A model generated the notes under the pieces. It was not told the origin of the DNA, did not search any database, and was given only the letters and a program-made list of their open reading frames with translations. Below, piece by piece: positions 1-10,880 of a DNA stretch of 64,000 nt. Both the position numbers and the translations under genes were made by a program. Numbering within the stretch: position 1 is the first letter of the stretch; every line of letters begins with the position of its first letter. This DNA is from Callipepla californica brunnescens (lineage: Eukaryota; Chordata; Aves; Galliformes; Odontophoridae): positions 21,514,437-21,578,436 of the forward strand of contig JALIRH010000002.1 of assembly GCA_023055505.1 (NCBI GenBank), given 5' to 3'.

Positions 1-287
1 CTGATACTGGGAAAGATAATACAGTTCATAGCTGAGATGTAATAAAAAAAAAACGTGAGGAAACAGGATGTGCCAATGTCAAGGAAACTGGAAAAGTGAA
101 TGGTAGGATAAAGAGTGAGATTTTCACTGATTACAAGATGCTAGAAATCAAGACCTTACAACAGCAGGGCTTTGCTTGGTTGGAGCTATTTGACAGTGTT
201 CATTTTTGCACGCAGTGAACTCTCTCAGAGAAAAGTTATTTTTGGCAGAAGGGTTGCTGTGACACTGCTTGTTCTCTTTCCGTGCAG
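1..287 (+). other. CDH17: CDH17 intron (3' part)
   Basis: Non-coding sequence ending in the acceptor at 285-287. A short A-rich run lies at about 42-53. No other element is seen. Confidence 0.8.
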
Positions 288-364
288 TTTTCCAGACAAT
301 CTGTGATGTGCAAATACATGTCATTGACATCAACGACCAGATTCCCATCTTTGAAAAATCAGAT
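288..364 (+). CDS. CDH17: CDH17 exon: end of EC4 with EC4-EC5 calcium linker
   Basis: The acceptor is a pyrimidine-rich tract ending in cag at 285-287 and the donor is gtgagt from 365. The exon starts with two bases of a split codon and ends in phase 0 after the codons for EKSD. It encodes the linker motif DINDQIPIFE, which matches the human EC4-EC5 boundary. The 77-base length and phase fit the neighbouring exon exactly. Confidence 0.93.
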
Positions 365-3300
365 GTGAGTATTTTTAACACCATCTTTGATGTTCCTAAC
401 AAGCTTTTGACAAATGCTTGAGCATGACTTAACGTCTACAGAAGTCAATGGGAAACTAACCATTTACAGAACAGGTAACAGAGCAACAGAGTGAAAATAA
501 AGGCAAAGAATTGCTGCAAAGCCTGCTTACAAGGTCTATTCAGGCAATAAATGGCAGAGATTCTATTAAGGGTTGTTTCAGATATGTATGTTGTAGGGGG
601 GAAAGAGTAAGAAGAAGCTTTAAAATTAATTAAAATGGATGAATGGACAAAAGCTAACAACTCCCAAGTTCACTGCCAAATATTGCACTAATGCATCCAG
701 AAAACCCAAAAGCTGAAATGTGCTTTTATTTAGATGAATCAAAATATAACCCTCTATTTTATGTTACCAGAAACAACGGTCCAGCAGTCTACATCCAAAC
801 GTAGACCTGCTGGCCCTTGGTGCAGAGCAAGTGTCAGGCTTTTGCCTTTCACTCTGGTGGAGCTGCTGAACCTGGCAGAGATCCACAGACCTTTCCTGAC
901 TTTGGGCAGTTGGCCCAAGTCTCACTGCAGGTGCTGCAGAGGCCAACATGCCTACACCTGCTGTGCACAAGCTCCTGCTCTGCTTCAGGCTCTTGCACAG
1001 GTCCCAGAAAACCTGTCCAACTCATCAGGTGCAGATGACCTCTTGGGGAAATTGTACTGGTTTTTGGGTTTTGCTGACCACATCGCCCAGCTATCTGTTG
1101 ACTCTGTCTACATAGCAAGCTGTTTACTTTCTCATCATAAGTTCTCATTTTAGGACCTGGTCTCAAAATTACTGGGTTATGGCATAAATCAAATACAGTA
1201 AGTGGTGTTGGACTGCTAACGTGGCAGTGGCCAATGTTGCACAGAACAACTAAGTATTTAATAGTCTTTGTGATCAGGGTGCTTAGTGGGAACAGCAGAC
1301 CTCTGTACTGTCTCTACTGCTGTTGCATGTACATGGAACAATTTCATCAGAGGAGGTAAAAGCTGCCCCAAAGGGTCTAGGACTGCTGCTGTACTGGTCG
1401 CTTACCCACGGATGGAGATCCCCTCATCTTTGCTAAATGTGCAGCTAAGAAAGAGGATAAAGCAGTTTTGCTGTAGTGCCTTTCTTGCAGCTCTTGGGCA
1501 GTGAGTTCTCCCACCTCTACTGCTGAGTTTGTTGCAGCACTTGGGTTTTTATTTGCAGATGGTGCTCACTATGTCACATCTCAACAATCTCTCTCTTCTC
1601 AGTATCACAACGTGACTGTTGCTGAAAGTCTCCCAGTAGGAACAGTGATATTAGAAATTCAAGCTACTGATGGTGATGAGCCTGACACAGGGAGCTCCTA
1701 CATCATTTACCAAGTGAAGGAAGGAGATCCAGACAACAAATTCATCATAGAGACAGATCCCAAGACAAACCGAGGATACGTTAAGATTAACAAGGTGAAT
1801 AGATAGATTTATTATTCTTCTATATATGTCTACATACTGCTGCTGGCTGTGCTGCTGCCCCTTCCTCTAACAGAGCAGGAGATCTTTATGTACCATGGGG
1901 GAAAAATGGCATTACTGGAGTGACCAGCTACAGTCGTGGTGGTAGGCTGTCATGGAACAGATCTTCCTCCCTAGCAGTGATCTAGAATCTTTGTGGCTTT
2001 TGCCACCAAACACAGATGAAACTGGCTTGTCTCAGCTTCAGGACAATTTATTATTGCAGAGGCAAACACTGACTGCGGCAAAGACAAGGTCAGTGTGTGC
2101 TGAGGTGGCCGACAAATCCCACATGCTGGATGTCAGCATCAGAAACACAGGGAAGGTTTTCCACTGTATCCAGACATTTTAATAACAAAAGGGTTCTCCC
2201 TTTGAAAATAGCCTTTTTGGAAAGATGTGAACTATGGGTCTGGAAAAAAGATTGCTCATTTTCCAAGGAGTGACGCATTGTTAGCATCAAGTTCACCTGC
2301 CACTAGCTAGGCCAAGGGCAGTTATTCAGGCTTGACTTCAGCATCATTTTTTTTCCTGAGGAGGCAATTGTGAGAAACTCCTCACAAGACTTTTGGAAGC
2401 CAGAGGTCATCCAAGTCCTTCTAGTATGGAACTATAAATACTATTGCTGTAAACAGGATACAGTTATTAAACTTAGTCAGGCAGGTGGCAACATTATTAG
2501 GAAATGCGGTTGCTGAGGAAGCCTACAAATGGGCATATGGTTTCATTTAAGTTGACTGTTCCCAGTGTCATTTTGCTCTTGACAGCTCTCCTTTATTTCC
2601 TCTACATCTTCTTTGGGAAGAAGAGGATTTTGCTGTTTCTCATGGTAAGAAAGGCAGGGAGGTCCCCCCAGCCCTCTGGCAGCAGCACTGAGGATCTCAG
2701 CTGTGGGTTGCTGATGCCTCATGGGTCAGGCCCAGCCAGGGGAGTTACAGATGAAGAACAAGCACGCTCTCACATCTGTCTGGTGATTGCTGAAGCGGGC
2801 AGTGGGACTGTTGCTTAAAGTACATTTTTCTGATTTATCCAGGCTCTTGATTTTGAAACAGCTGAAGTGCACAACCTGGTGATCAATGCCACAAACCCTG
2901 AACCTCTGGTGTCAGGAGTGCAGTACAACTCCAGCTCCCTTGCCCTGTTCAAAGTCTTTGTAACAAATGTGGATGAGCCTCCTGTCTTCCACAAGGAAGT
3001 ATACACTGCAGAATTATCTGAAGATGTTCCTGTAAATACTCTGGTCATGACGGTGGAGGCCCATGATCCTGAGGGGGATGCTGTACGGTAAAAAAAGTGA
3101 CAAATATTTGCTTATTTATTGTACTTAGGAGTTAGAATTTTCTTTCTAATAGAGGTATAAGGTGATTGGAATACAGAAAAAGACTTTTTTAGAAAAGCTT
3201 GCCTATTCTTATTTCCTAGTAGAAGGAAGAACTGTGGTTGAGTGGTGGCTGGGGACCCACTCACAGAAGACTTCTGGGCAGTCCTTTTTCAGTCATCTAT

Positions 3301-6300
3301 CCATCTGTGTTGTGACAAACACTGTCAGTGGGGCCCTGGAACAATGAAACTAAATGTGAAAAAAGACAATATATGTCTGGCTTGTAAATAGCAGGGTTTC
3401 CAAAAGCATCTTACCAAATGTCTTTAAGAAATGAATGATGTATTGAATGCTCCCAAAAACCAGTACAGCAGTAGCTGATTTTCATATCTATCAGGAAACT
3501 TCAGCACTTTTTATCCCAAAACAAAAATAATAGTGATGCTCAGGTCCACAACTGATCATTCATTTTCTTTTCTGATGGTCAGACTGAAGGTCTACATCCA
3601 CTCTGGATGCAAGGCTCTGTGCAAGCCAATTCCTATACTTATGAGGGGTTGCAAAACCTCGGACTGGCTCATTTGTTGCCTAACGCTTTGTCAGAAGGGT
3701 CAAAACATCTTCAGTCTCTTCCAGATCACAGATCCATGCGCAAAGCTGTGCCACATGGTGTGAATGTACCTTTCACAGCAGTGCTGGGTAGAAAAATTAT
3801 TTGTGGTTCTTGCTGCACAATTCCCAGCTAGAATGTTGAAAAATCAATCCAAACCAACTAATCCTTGAAATCTGACTAAACACCAAGTAGTTAATGGAGC
3901 TGCAGAATACAACTACTAGACCTCCTGTGGTTTTCTATTCCCAGTGGTTTATCATCTGGCTTTCTACTTTCCCCTAGATTTTGGGAACTTAACATGCTTG
4001 GCCTTCAGTCAAGCTGGTTTGACAGTGAGCCACATAGTCCAGAAGCTCTGGGGGATGATGACAGAGACAGATGACAAGAATTCATGTTTACATGAATAAC
4101 ATTTATGTCAAAAAATAGGTTAACAGAAGTACAATATAAAGAATAAAAATGTACAAGCATGTCAGCATGCTGTTTTTAATGCAATGGGTACTGAAACAGA
4201 AAAAATAGTCAATGAAAGATAATCAAACAAACGTTTTTTAATTGGGTCATGTGTTCATGGTTAAATTTGTATAAATAAATACCCAGAGACCTTGTGTTTT
4301 TTTTTTTTAATTCTTTTTTTTTTTTCCTTGCTTTAAACAATAACATACAGACAATTAAGCAGTGATCTTCAAAGCTCTCCCTGTTTCAAGGCTGCTCCTA
4401 CGGTAATTACATGGCAGCCCATCTCAGGGTGCTGGCCCCTTGCTTATCCTGGCTCCACTGCTTTTTATGCCCCTGTCCCCTATGGCCTGTGCCCCCATCA
4501 AAACCAAGGCATGGCAGACATGATGGGGAGAGAGGGGTGTGGCACTGGGACAAAGCATACTTCTAAATCAAAAGCTAGAAACACTGCAGGTTTTGCAGTT
4601 ACTAGGGAGGTGAAATTGCAGCACACAAAAGCTGGAGGAGTGGTGATATTCCCATAGTTCTGCTCTCGCTCTTTGTCCTTTGAACTTAATCACTACCAGA
4701 AATTAATGGGTTTTATCTACCTCCTTCTGTCTGTCCCTTCTGGTTAGCTGCACTATTAGGACCTTTCTGAGAACTCCTCTCTTCAAGTGCAACATTTATT
4801 TAGCTACTTGTCTATAATCGAGAAAGTATTCGCTCTGTCAACATTTTTTCATGATTTAGAATAGTGCGTGTGCTTTCATTCTTATTTCTTTCTAAAGATA
4901 TTCCTTGGAAGGTGACTGGAGAAAATGGCTGAGGATTGATTCAACTACTGGGCAGATATACACTGCTTCCACTTTAGATCGAGAACAAGAACAAGTGTAC
5001 AGGGTTGATGTTGTTGCCTCAGAGATAAGTAAGTGATGAAACAGCTACATACACACATACACACATAAATCCTCTGCCCTTACTGATATACAAGTAATCG
5101 TATTTCCTTTGAATTCATGAGGACCAGACAGCAAAACTGAACACATGGAAAGTACAGGAACATGTGATAACTTTAGAAGGATATAAGGATATTTTGAAAT
5201 TGCAGAACATGAAGATTAAAAACAGCTTTCATGAAATCAGCCATCATATGCCATTACGTTTGCTTGAGCAGCAAGGCATACAGTGAAGATCACAATTTCT
5301 TCATCATCAGTTTTCAGCATCAACTAGTTTTACCACTTTTTTCCTCCACAAGTATAAAGATTTTAGATCTTCTTGAAGGTATATTTAAGCTTCCCCAAAA
5401 AATTATCTGGGGAGTAACTTCTATATAGAATTTCATTTTATTTCAAATAAAGATAATACATTAGTTAGTCTGAAATACATTGAGGTTCCTAGTTTCATTA
5501 ACATTTTTAAGGTAGTTCACGTGGCGAGTTTTACATCAAATAGAAGTTAAAAACTCTGTACTATATCTAACTGAATAGGTATAAATCTTGTTTTTCCTTT
5601 ATTAAGATCAGATAAAAAATAATGCTGGCCACAGTTCTGGAGGTTGTACAGATGCAGTTACTGTATGCCAGGAAGAAGGTGTGCTTCCTCAAATGCTGAG
5701 TTAGAGTGGAGCCATTCCTATAGGAATGAGCAGAAGAAATGAAAGGATTCTGAGAACTTTTGCCAAGGATCTTATCTTGGCCCTGTGGCAGTGTATTGAC
5801 TTGTGTTTCCTATGTATAGAAAAGAGGTGGGAAATTTTTGGAGATCCACACGTAAAAGAGTACTCCAAAGAGTGAATGCTCTGACCTTGGATGCAACTAT
5901 CCACCATATACAATGGTCTAGCTGCCTCCTTTGGTTTGCCAGTGTTCTGTAAGTTAAGTTAGCAAGAATTGTGGACAAACAAATCATACTTTTTTAAAAA
6001 CTGGTGGAAGCTACCATCAGTCTATCTGGATCTCCTGAGACCTTGCCTCCCCTTCCCATAAATAGAATATCAACTCCCACTGCCTGTGTGATATTGCACC
6101 TATAAGATAGCTGCTGAAGAACCAATCCAGCCTCTATATCCAAGCTGTGATTTGTAACTTTGCATTCTGTTAAACTCTACAGATAATGCTGCTCAGAAAC
6201 TGAAAACACCATTAGTATTAAACCTAAAGGATGTGAATGACAACCCTCCACGGTTAAATATGGATTATCCTGTTTTCTTCTGCTACCCGCTGAGCGGAGG

Positions 6301-9300
6301 AGAGAAAGCACTAATTCGAGCTACTGATGATGACGAACAGAAATTTTACTCAACAATTACTTTTTCTCTCAAGGATGATACTGATACAAGAAATAATTGG
6401 GAAATCTCAAAAGTCAATGGTAAGTTAATAAAGTTATTCTTATAATGAAATGAGACTCCTTAAGTAATCTGGGAAATGTAACAAAAAATTTAATTCCTTT
6501 CCTTTCCTACCATCACGTATGAAATATTTCAGGCACAAAAAAATGTAAGTTGTTGAGAAATTCCATACATTTTGGCATGCACTTATTTGAACACTGAAGT
6601 CTTTATTTATTTATTTTTTAAGAGATAACATTTAGCACATTGCAAATTAAGATTTCACTGGTACTTAGGAGAGAATAAACATGTAAGAATAAAATACATT
6701 TATGTGCTTAGAAGGACATAAGTCATTTCTGACAAAGACACAGAGCAGTTTTTTAAACTATTATTTACTGCTATCTGTGTGCAAAGAGAGAAGTCCTGAG
6801 TCACAATCCAGCTGGATTTTTTGAAGGAGGATAGTAAGCACATGAATAAGAAGAGGGCTGGGTTGATACAGCCTATTCCTAAAAGTCTTTTGATGAAATG
6901 TCTCACTAGATAACACTGGATTGCCGCAGTATGAGAGGGACAAGTTTTGAAATGATAAATCAGAAATTGGAGTAAGTGTTCAGCTCTTGCAGAGCAGGGA
7001 ATTCACATTTGGTTTTCTATAATATTTTTTTAGCTAGGAACTGAGCAGTTCTACATATCTACAGAGCACGTGGATATGCAATAGAGAGACAAAGTTCACT
7101 GGAGATACAAATTTATTTGAGTAGAAACCGGTTGACTGTAGAACTTCTTGCCACAGGATGCTGTGGATGTAGAAATCATTAGCAAATCCAAATAAAGAAA
7201 TTCTATCTTGCCTAGAAAGTCCTTGAGGTGAAAATGAAGGCTGGGAGAGTATTAGGACAAAATAATACATATGCTTCCCTTTTCTATTGTAATCTCCAGT
7301 TATTGTGGAGATAAGATATATGCTTCAATGGACCTTTGAACTGTTCTACATTTCCTAGTTTTAAAGTATCTTGGATGTGACAGTGAAAGAACACCAGAAA
7401 GCTGATCTATCCTCTAAATTTTCTTGGAAACAGTTTTAGATTCTTGTGACTTAAAAAAGTACATGATAGTATACTCTTGGTTTAGATGTGATGGTATCAC
7501 TGTAGTACAACCCCAGATTAGATTTGACTGCTACAAAAATTAAGAAGGAAACTCTCTGACCATATGACACAGAAGGCCAGACTACATATGCAGACAGTCC
7601 CTTCTGACTTAGTGTTTGCAAAGCAGTGAGACCTAGGACGACATGGAGGAAAACAGGAAGTGCCATCAAGTGGAAATCAGCCTTAAGAAAGTTAATTTGC
7701 AGCTGTATTGAATGTTAAGCTAAATTTCTTCCTCATGCTGACATGAATATCCCTTTTTTTACTTACAGCTACTCATGCTTACCTCTCTCCAAGACATACT
7801 AATTTTGACGAGAAGGTATATACTGCTCCAATAATAATGAATGACAACGGAGCACCACCGCTGGAGAGAGAAGTGAATCTTGAAGGTATGCTATGCACAG
7901 GACTATTATTTCGAGACAACAGTAATATGTAAGAATAATCAAACTGCACTCATGAACTCTCATTAACTTCATGGCACTTCTTTTTGCAGTAAACATCTGC
8001 ACATGCTCAAGTGAAAAGTCATGTTTTATACAAGTAGAGCGTGAGCACTCCAAGCCAAGTACTGGTCAGGCAATTGGGATTCTTCTTGGCGTCCTGATAA
8101 TTATCGGTAGGTGATTTCTTCTTGGTTGACATGAGGTCTGGTCTCTGAGATGATGATGCTGCATTTCTGACATTGATTCACTCCTGTGAAGAGATGTCAT
8201 AAATGTTGCAGAATAAGCAAAAGAGAGATTTCATACCTCAGATCATGATCTTGTACCACAATCACTGCAAACTTGAAGGTTCTTGGTCATAGAAACACTT
8301 TTCTTTGGTACTACATACACTTCTTCATGCATATATAATAGCATAGAAAGCTGTTACGACAGAAGAAAATGGTGCACTTTCAGCATATTGTCACTTCACT
8401 GCTGACTACCACCTTTTCCTCATCAGAGAATGCACTGGAACCCTATCTTGGGCGTTCAGATCATAGTGAAAATAGAGAAAAAGTGTCCAGTCCTGTCATG
8501 TTACTTGCTGTCTGTAAATTTCCAATCAACTGCTGTTCACAGATTATAATTATAGATTTTTTTCCCCTGCTTCAGCTTTGGAAGATTCTATTTTCCAGAG
8601 TGAAAATGAATTGTTTTGACCTGTGGAAAACTGGCATTTATACGAACGAAGTAGATTACATTAAGTGGTACCATGAGCATGAGCTGATGCTCCTTTGACA
8701 AATGGCTTAAAACTTTTTTCCAAAACAAAACATAATCTTTTTTCTGTATTCTTTTTATGAACACAAGTGAAAAATCAGTGAGGGTGACTGTTGATGGGTT
8801 CCAGTACCTTAGAAAGTAAAGAAGAAAAATAATTCAGTGCATGATACAATGTGATTTTTGAATGTGATGGTCACAAACACCATAATGGGAGACTGTGAAT
8901 GAGCTGTGAAGAAGAAAGGAAAGATCCATGGAAAAAATTAAAGAAAATAAATTAAATACCTTACAGACCTCATATTCAAAAGTGTAGGGTAAAGCTACAA
9001 AATAAAAATGGGGGAAAAAACCCAACAATCTAAGAAATTATCTAATAATTATGTCAGTTTTAAATAAGAATGAGTCTCTAAAAACTATTTACCACAAAAA
9101 AACAAAGTAAAAATCCTGTACACAAACCCCTAAAGTTAGAGAAAATGACAGTGCATATTTGATGCCAACGTGTTTTTATTTTGAAGATAAAAAGAGAAAA
9201 AAAGTGATCCAAAGGACTTAAAATGGGAGAAGCCATGCTCAGATCAAGGAACTGACAGAGAAAAATATTAATCTGCATTTTCATCCTCTCTGTTCAAGCT

Positions 9301-10129
9301 TCTCACTTCACTTTTTTGCACAATGCCTTAGTTTGATCTTGCTCTTAGCATGATGCTTTATATAAATACAAATTATGATTGGTAACTGACTAAAGGTATA
9401 ATCGCAAAAATAGTCATTTCTTGGAGGCGTGTCTGACACAAGAATGAATTCCTGCATGAGCTAAGGGCTATTGGAGACCACAGCACTTTCTGTTCCAAGA
9501 TAAAGGATCCTCTACAGTCTTACATTATTTAAAAGAAACTTAGAACATAGGCACTGGAACACAATTCAAGAAAGCACAAACTGAACTGCAAACCTTCAGC
9601 CAATACAGTCTGATGGGACAAAGTCTTTAATTGAAGCAAAATTCCTCTCTCTTGGAAAGTGTTTCTCCCATTGAGAAAAGAGTGGGAGAATCACTGAATC
9701 ACAGAGTGGCTGAGGTGATAGGGACGTCTGGGTCCACCTGGTGCAACCCCTTTTCCAGCAGGGATGCCTACAGCAAGTTGCACAGGACAGCTATTCAAAT
9801 ATGAATGTAAAATAAGAACAATTGTGAAGGAGATATTCAGAGCAATGAATGGGGTCCTTGAGCACACTGTTGCCCCAGCACTACACGGTCATTCCCCAGA
9901 GTTACTTGACTTCATTCAAGATGAGAAGCAGTACATATATTAGAGTGTTACTGTCAGATTCTTTGCTGAAATACCTTTTCAGAATGTTTTTTCTTTACTG
10001 ACAAATGCTTTCTGTTTTTCAGGTGCAATTGTAGGAGGTGCATTTTTTCATATGAAATACAAAGAGAAGAAGAAGAGCCAACAGAAAGATGTAAAGGATC
10101 AGTCTGAACGTGATAAACTGAATATATGA
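288..10129 (+). CDS. CDH17: Cadherin-17 (LI-cadherin), 3' eight coding exons, partial gene
   Basis: Seven-repeat (7D) cadherin, a calcium-dependent adhesion receptor of the lateral membrane, in mammals of intestinal epithelium. The exons 288-364, 1603-1794, 2843-3087, 4898-5028, 6183-6419, 7769-7885, 7990-8106 and 10023-10129 join in frame and encode 406 residues plus TGA. In this numbering the end of EC4 is residues 1-23 (DINDQ at 13-17), EC5 about 24-132, EC6 about 137-235, EC7 about 236-335, a Cys-rich membrane-proximal stretch 336-358, a membrane span about 360-379 and a tail of about 27 residues rich in lysine. Recalled human CDH17 aligns throughout (FEKSD, IQATD, LDFETA, NPEPLV, DVNDNPPRL, THAxLSxRHT), and no other cadherin matches as well. 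The short tail without a catenin-binding region is typical of 7D cadherins. The N-terminal half of the protein and the promoter are outside the window. Confidence 0.95.
365..1602 (+). other. CDH17: CDH17 intron, 1238 bp
   Basis: Donor gtgagt, acceptor ctcag. The region 780-1130 is GC-richer than its surroundings and has open frames on both strands, but their translations show no recognisable domain. No repeat family is identified. Confidence 0.8.
1603..1794 (+). CDS. CDH17: CDH17 exon: first part of EC5
   Basis: 64 codons, phase 0 at both ends, acceptor ctcag before 1603 and donor gtgaat at 1795. It encodes the EC5 N-terminal strands with AESLPVGT, the calcium-binding segment ATDGDEPDTGSS and a terminal INK. 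NVT at residues 28-30 is a potential N-glycosylation sequon. An alternative upstream acceptor at 1558 would add 44 bases and break the frame, so the 1603 start is preferred. Confidence 0.95.
1795..2842 (+). other. CDH17: CDH17 intron, 1048 bp
   Basis: Unique sequence between the EC5 exons. An open frame at 2504-2818 has a chance hydrophobic stretch and no homologue that I recognise. Confidence 0.8.
2843..3087 (+). CDS. CDH17: CDH17 exon: end of EC5 and start of EC6
   Basis: Acceptor ttatccag before 2843 and donor gtaaaa at 3088; the exon ends with two bases of a split Arg codon. It starts with ALDFETAEV, the LDRE-equivalent segment, then has NPEPLV as in human CDH17. The EC5-EC6 linker reads NVDEP (2966-2980) instead of the canonical DxNDN. 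AHDPEGD follows, supplying acidic residues of EC6. Potential sequons are NAT (residues 104-106) and NSS (118-120). Confidence 0.95.
3088..4897 (+). other. CDH17: CDH17 intron, 1810 bp
   Basis: Unique sequence with a T-rich tract at about 4298-4326 (two T runs split by aattc). No exon or dated repeat is recognised. Confidence 0.8.
4898..5028 (+). CDS. CDH17: CDH17 exon: middle of EC6
   Basis: Acceptor ctaaag before 4898 and donor gtaagt at 5029. One base completes the split Arg codon, 43 codons follow and one base is carried on. It encodes YSLEGDWRKWLRID, then TGQIYTASTLDREQ with the canonical LDRE motif (residues 197-200). At the place of the human RGD triplet the codons at 4908-4916 read Glu-Gly-Asp. 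Confidence 0.95.
5029..6182 (+). other. CDH17: CDH17 intron, 1154 bp
   Basis: It contains a short (ACACAT)-type tract at 5046-5066. The rest is unique sequence. Confidence 0.8.
6183..6419 (+). CDS. CDH17: CDH17 exon: end of EC6 and first half of EC7
   Basis: Acceptor ctctacag before 6183 and donor gtaagt at 6420; 237 bases. It carries the canonical linker KDVNDNPPRL (residues 230-239), the phrase FFCYPLSGGEKALI and the calcium-binding ATDDDEQ of EC7. The exon ends within the NAT sequon (residues 293-295) that is completed by the next exon; human has NGT at the same place. Confidence 0.95.
6420..7768 (+). other. CDH17: CDH17 intron, 1349 bp
   Basis: AT-rich unique sequence with (TTTA)-like runs at about 6604-6620. 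No gene or recognised repeat. Confidence 0.8.
7769..7885 (+). CDS. CDH17: CDH17 exon: second half of EC7
   Basis: Acceptor acttacag before 7769 and donor gtatgc at 7886; 117 bases. It encodes THAYLSPRHTNFDEKVY, then an INDGG-like MNDNGAPPLE segment closing EC7. It is separated from the next exon by an intron of only 104 bases. Confidence 0.94.
7886..7989 (+). other. CDH17: CDH17 mini-intron, 104 bp
   Basis: Donor gtatgc, acceptor tttttgcag. It is about ten times shorter than every other intron in the window and lies between the EC7 exon and the membrane-proximal exon. Confidence 0.85.
7990..8106 (+). CDS. CDH17: CDH17 exon: membrane-proximal cysteines and start of membrane span
   Basis: Acceptor tttttgcag before 7990 and donor gtaggt at 8107; 117 bases. 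It encodes VNICTCSSEKSCF, whose three cysteines match the CSCVEGSC stretch recalled for human CDH17. It continues with STGQAIGILLGVLIII, the first part of the membrane span. Confidence 0.94.
8107..10022 (+). other. CDH17: CDH17 last intron, 1916 bp
   Basis: Donor gtaggt, acceptor in a T-rich tract. It holds one CR1 fragment on the minus strand (about 9689-9790) and otherwise AT-rich unique sequence. Confidence 0.82.
9689..9790 (-). mobile_element. CR1 LINE 3'-end fragment in CDH17 intron
   Basis: On the + strand it reads atcacagagtggctgagg, then ggtccacctggtgcaacccc and cagcagggatgcctacagca. This is the reverse complement of the CR1 3' end (block equivalent to ggtcccttccaaccc). It is about 100 bp, 5'-truncated and diverged. 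Confidence 0.8.
10023..10129 (+). CDS. CDH17: CDH17 terminal coding exon: end of membrane span, cytoplasmic tail, stop
   Basis: The acceptor is a T-rich tract ending in cag before 10023. The split Gly codon is completed and 34 codons plus TGA (10127-10129) follow. AIVGGAFF ends the membrane span; the tail starts HMKYKEKKKS and ends RDKLNI. There is no catenin-binding sequence, as expected of this subfamily. The GxxxG-like spacing across the span (GILLG, GAIVGG) is compatible with helix packing, but that is inference. Confidence 0.93.
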
Positions 10130-10880
10130 CTCTTTATAACATGAAGAGAAAAATGCTCTTTGGGTTGGGGAGAAGTGACCTTTGTATCTCCCAAAGCCCA
10201 GAAGTGTATTATCATGAACTGAGGATACAAACACGGAAAAGCAGGCTCCCAGGGTTTTGTCCTCACTTTTGCAGTAATAATATTTAGTCCTAAAACCAAA
10301 TCCAAACATACATTTCAGATGCAGCCATTAGTTGAAGGATCAGCTTTGCAACTGTTAGCTCATGACACCACCAAATGCTGAGCTCCTGCAAAGAGCAACA
10401 TATGCAACAAGTCTTTGTTCGGCAGCTAAGGCAAACATGGACTTTCCAGAGGACTAGCTCTTTATTTGACTGCACATGTACTGCTCTATACCTCTCCTTA
10501 AGTAATTGAACAGCAGAATGGGGAATGAAGTCCTATGCTACATCTGAAGATGTTTCACAAAGCATCAGCAGTTCCTCAACAAAGTTGCTTCCAAACGTTG
10601 CAGTCTGAAATCTGTTCTGGGTCACATCTGCCTGCTTACATTATTCTGGTGAATTTGTGCTAACAATATTCACTAGCAATGTGACATTTCAGTCTTTTGT
10701 TTATGGGATCTAGTTTGTGAAGTGCCATTGTCTTTCATTACAGTTTTGAGGTTAAAAAATGCACTGAGTCATGTGGAATTTGGGTGATGTCCTGTTTTAT
10801 CGTACTGTTGCAAATATTTTGCTTGCCTCCTACACACTTGATAAGAATAAAAATGTTCTTTAATGTTTTTTGCGTCTATT
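10130..10880 (+). other. CDH17: CDH17 3' UTR
   Basis: This AT-rich non-coding sequence runs from the stop codon to a polyadenylation signal AATAAA at 10846-10851. T-rich sequence downstream (about 10861-10888) fits a cleavage region, so the transcript probably ends near 10865-10880. No repeat is visible in it. Confidence 0.75.
10846..10851 (+). promoter_or_regulatory. Polyadenylation signal of CDH17
   Basis: A canonical AATAAA hexamer lies about 720 bases after the CDH17 stop codon and is followed within 15-30 bases by T-rich sequence. It is the first well-placed AATAAA with a downstream T-rich element that I noticed. Confidence 0.7.

Noticed and set aside
734..1153. 139-codon open frame on the + strand inside a CDH17 intron
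   Set aside because: No splice-compatible role, no cadherin similarity and no recognised domain. Opposite-strand frames cover the same GC-richer stretch, as expected by chance.
1559..1602. Upstream alternative acceptor for the first EC5 exon (tttgcag at 1552-1558)
   Set aside because: Using it would add 44 bases, which breaks the phase with the exon ending at 364. The downstream acceptor at 1602 keeps the frame and matches the human boundary.
2504..2818. Open frame with a hydrophobic stretch resembling a membrane protein
   Set aside because: It lies within a CDH17 intron, has no homologue that I know, and the T-rich composition explains the hydrophobic residues.
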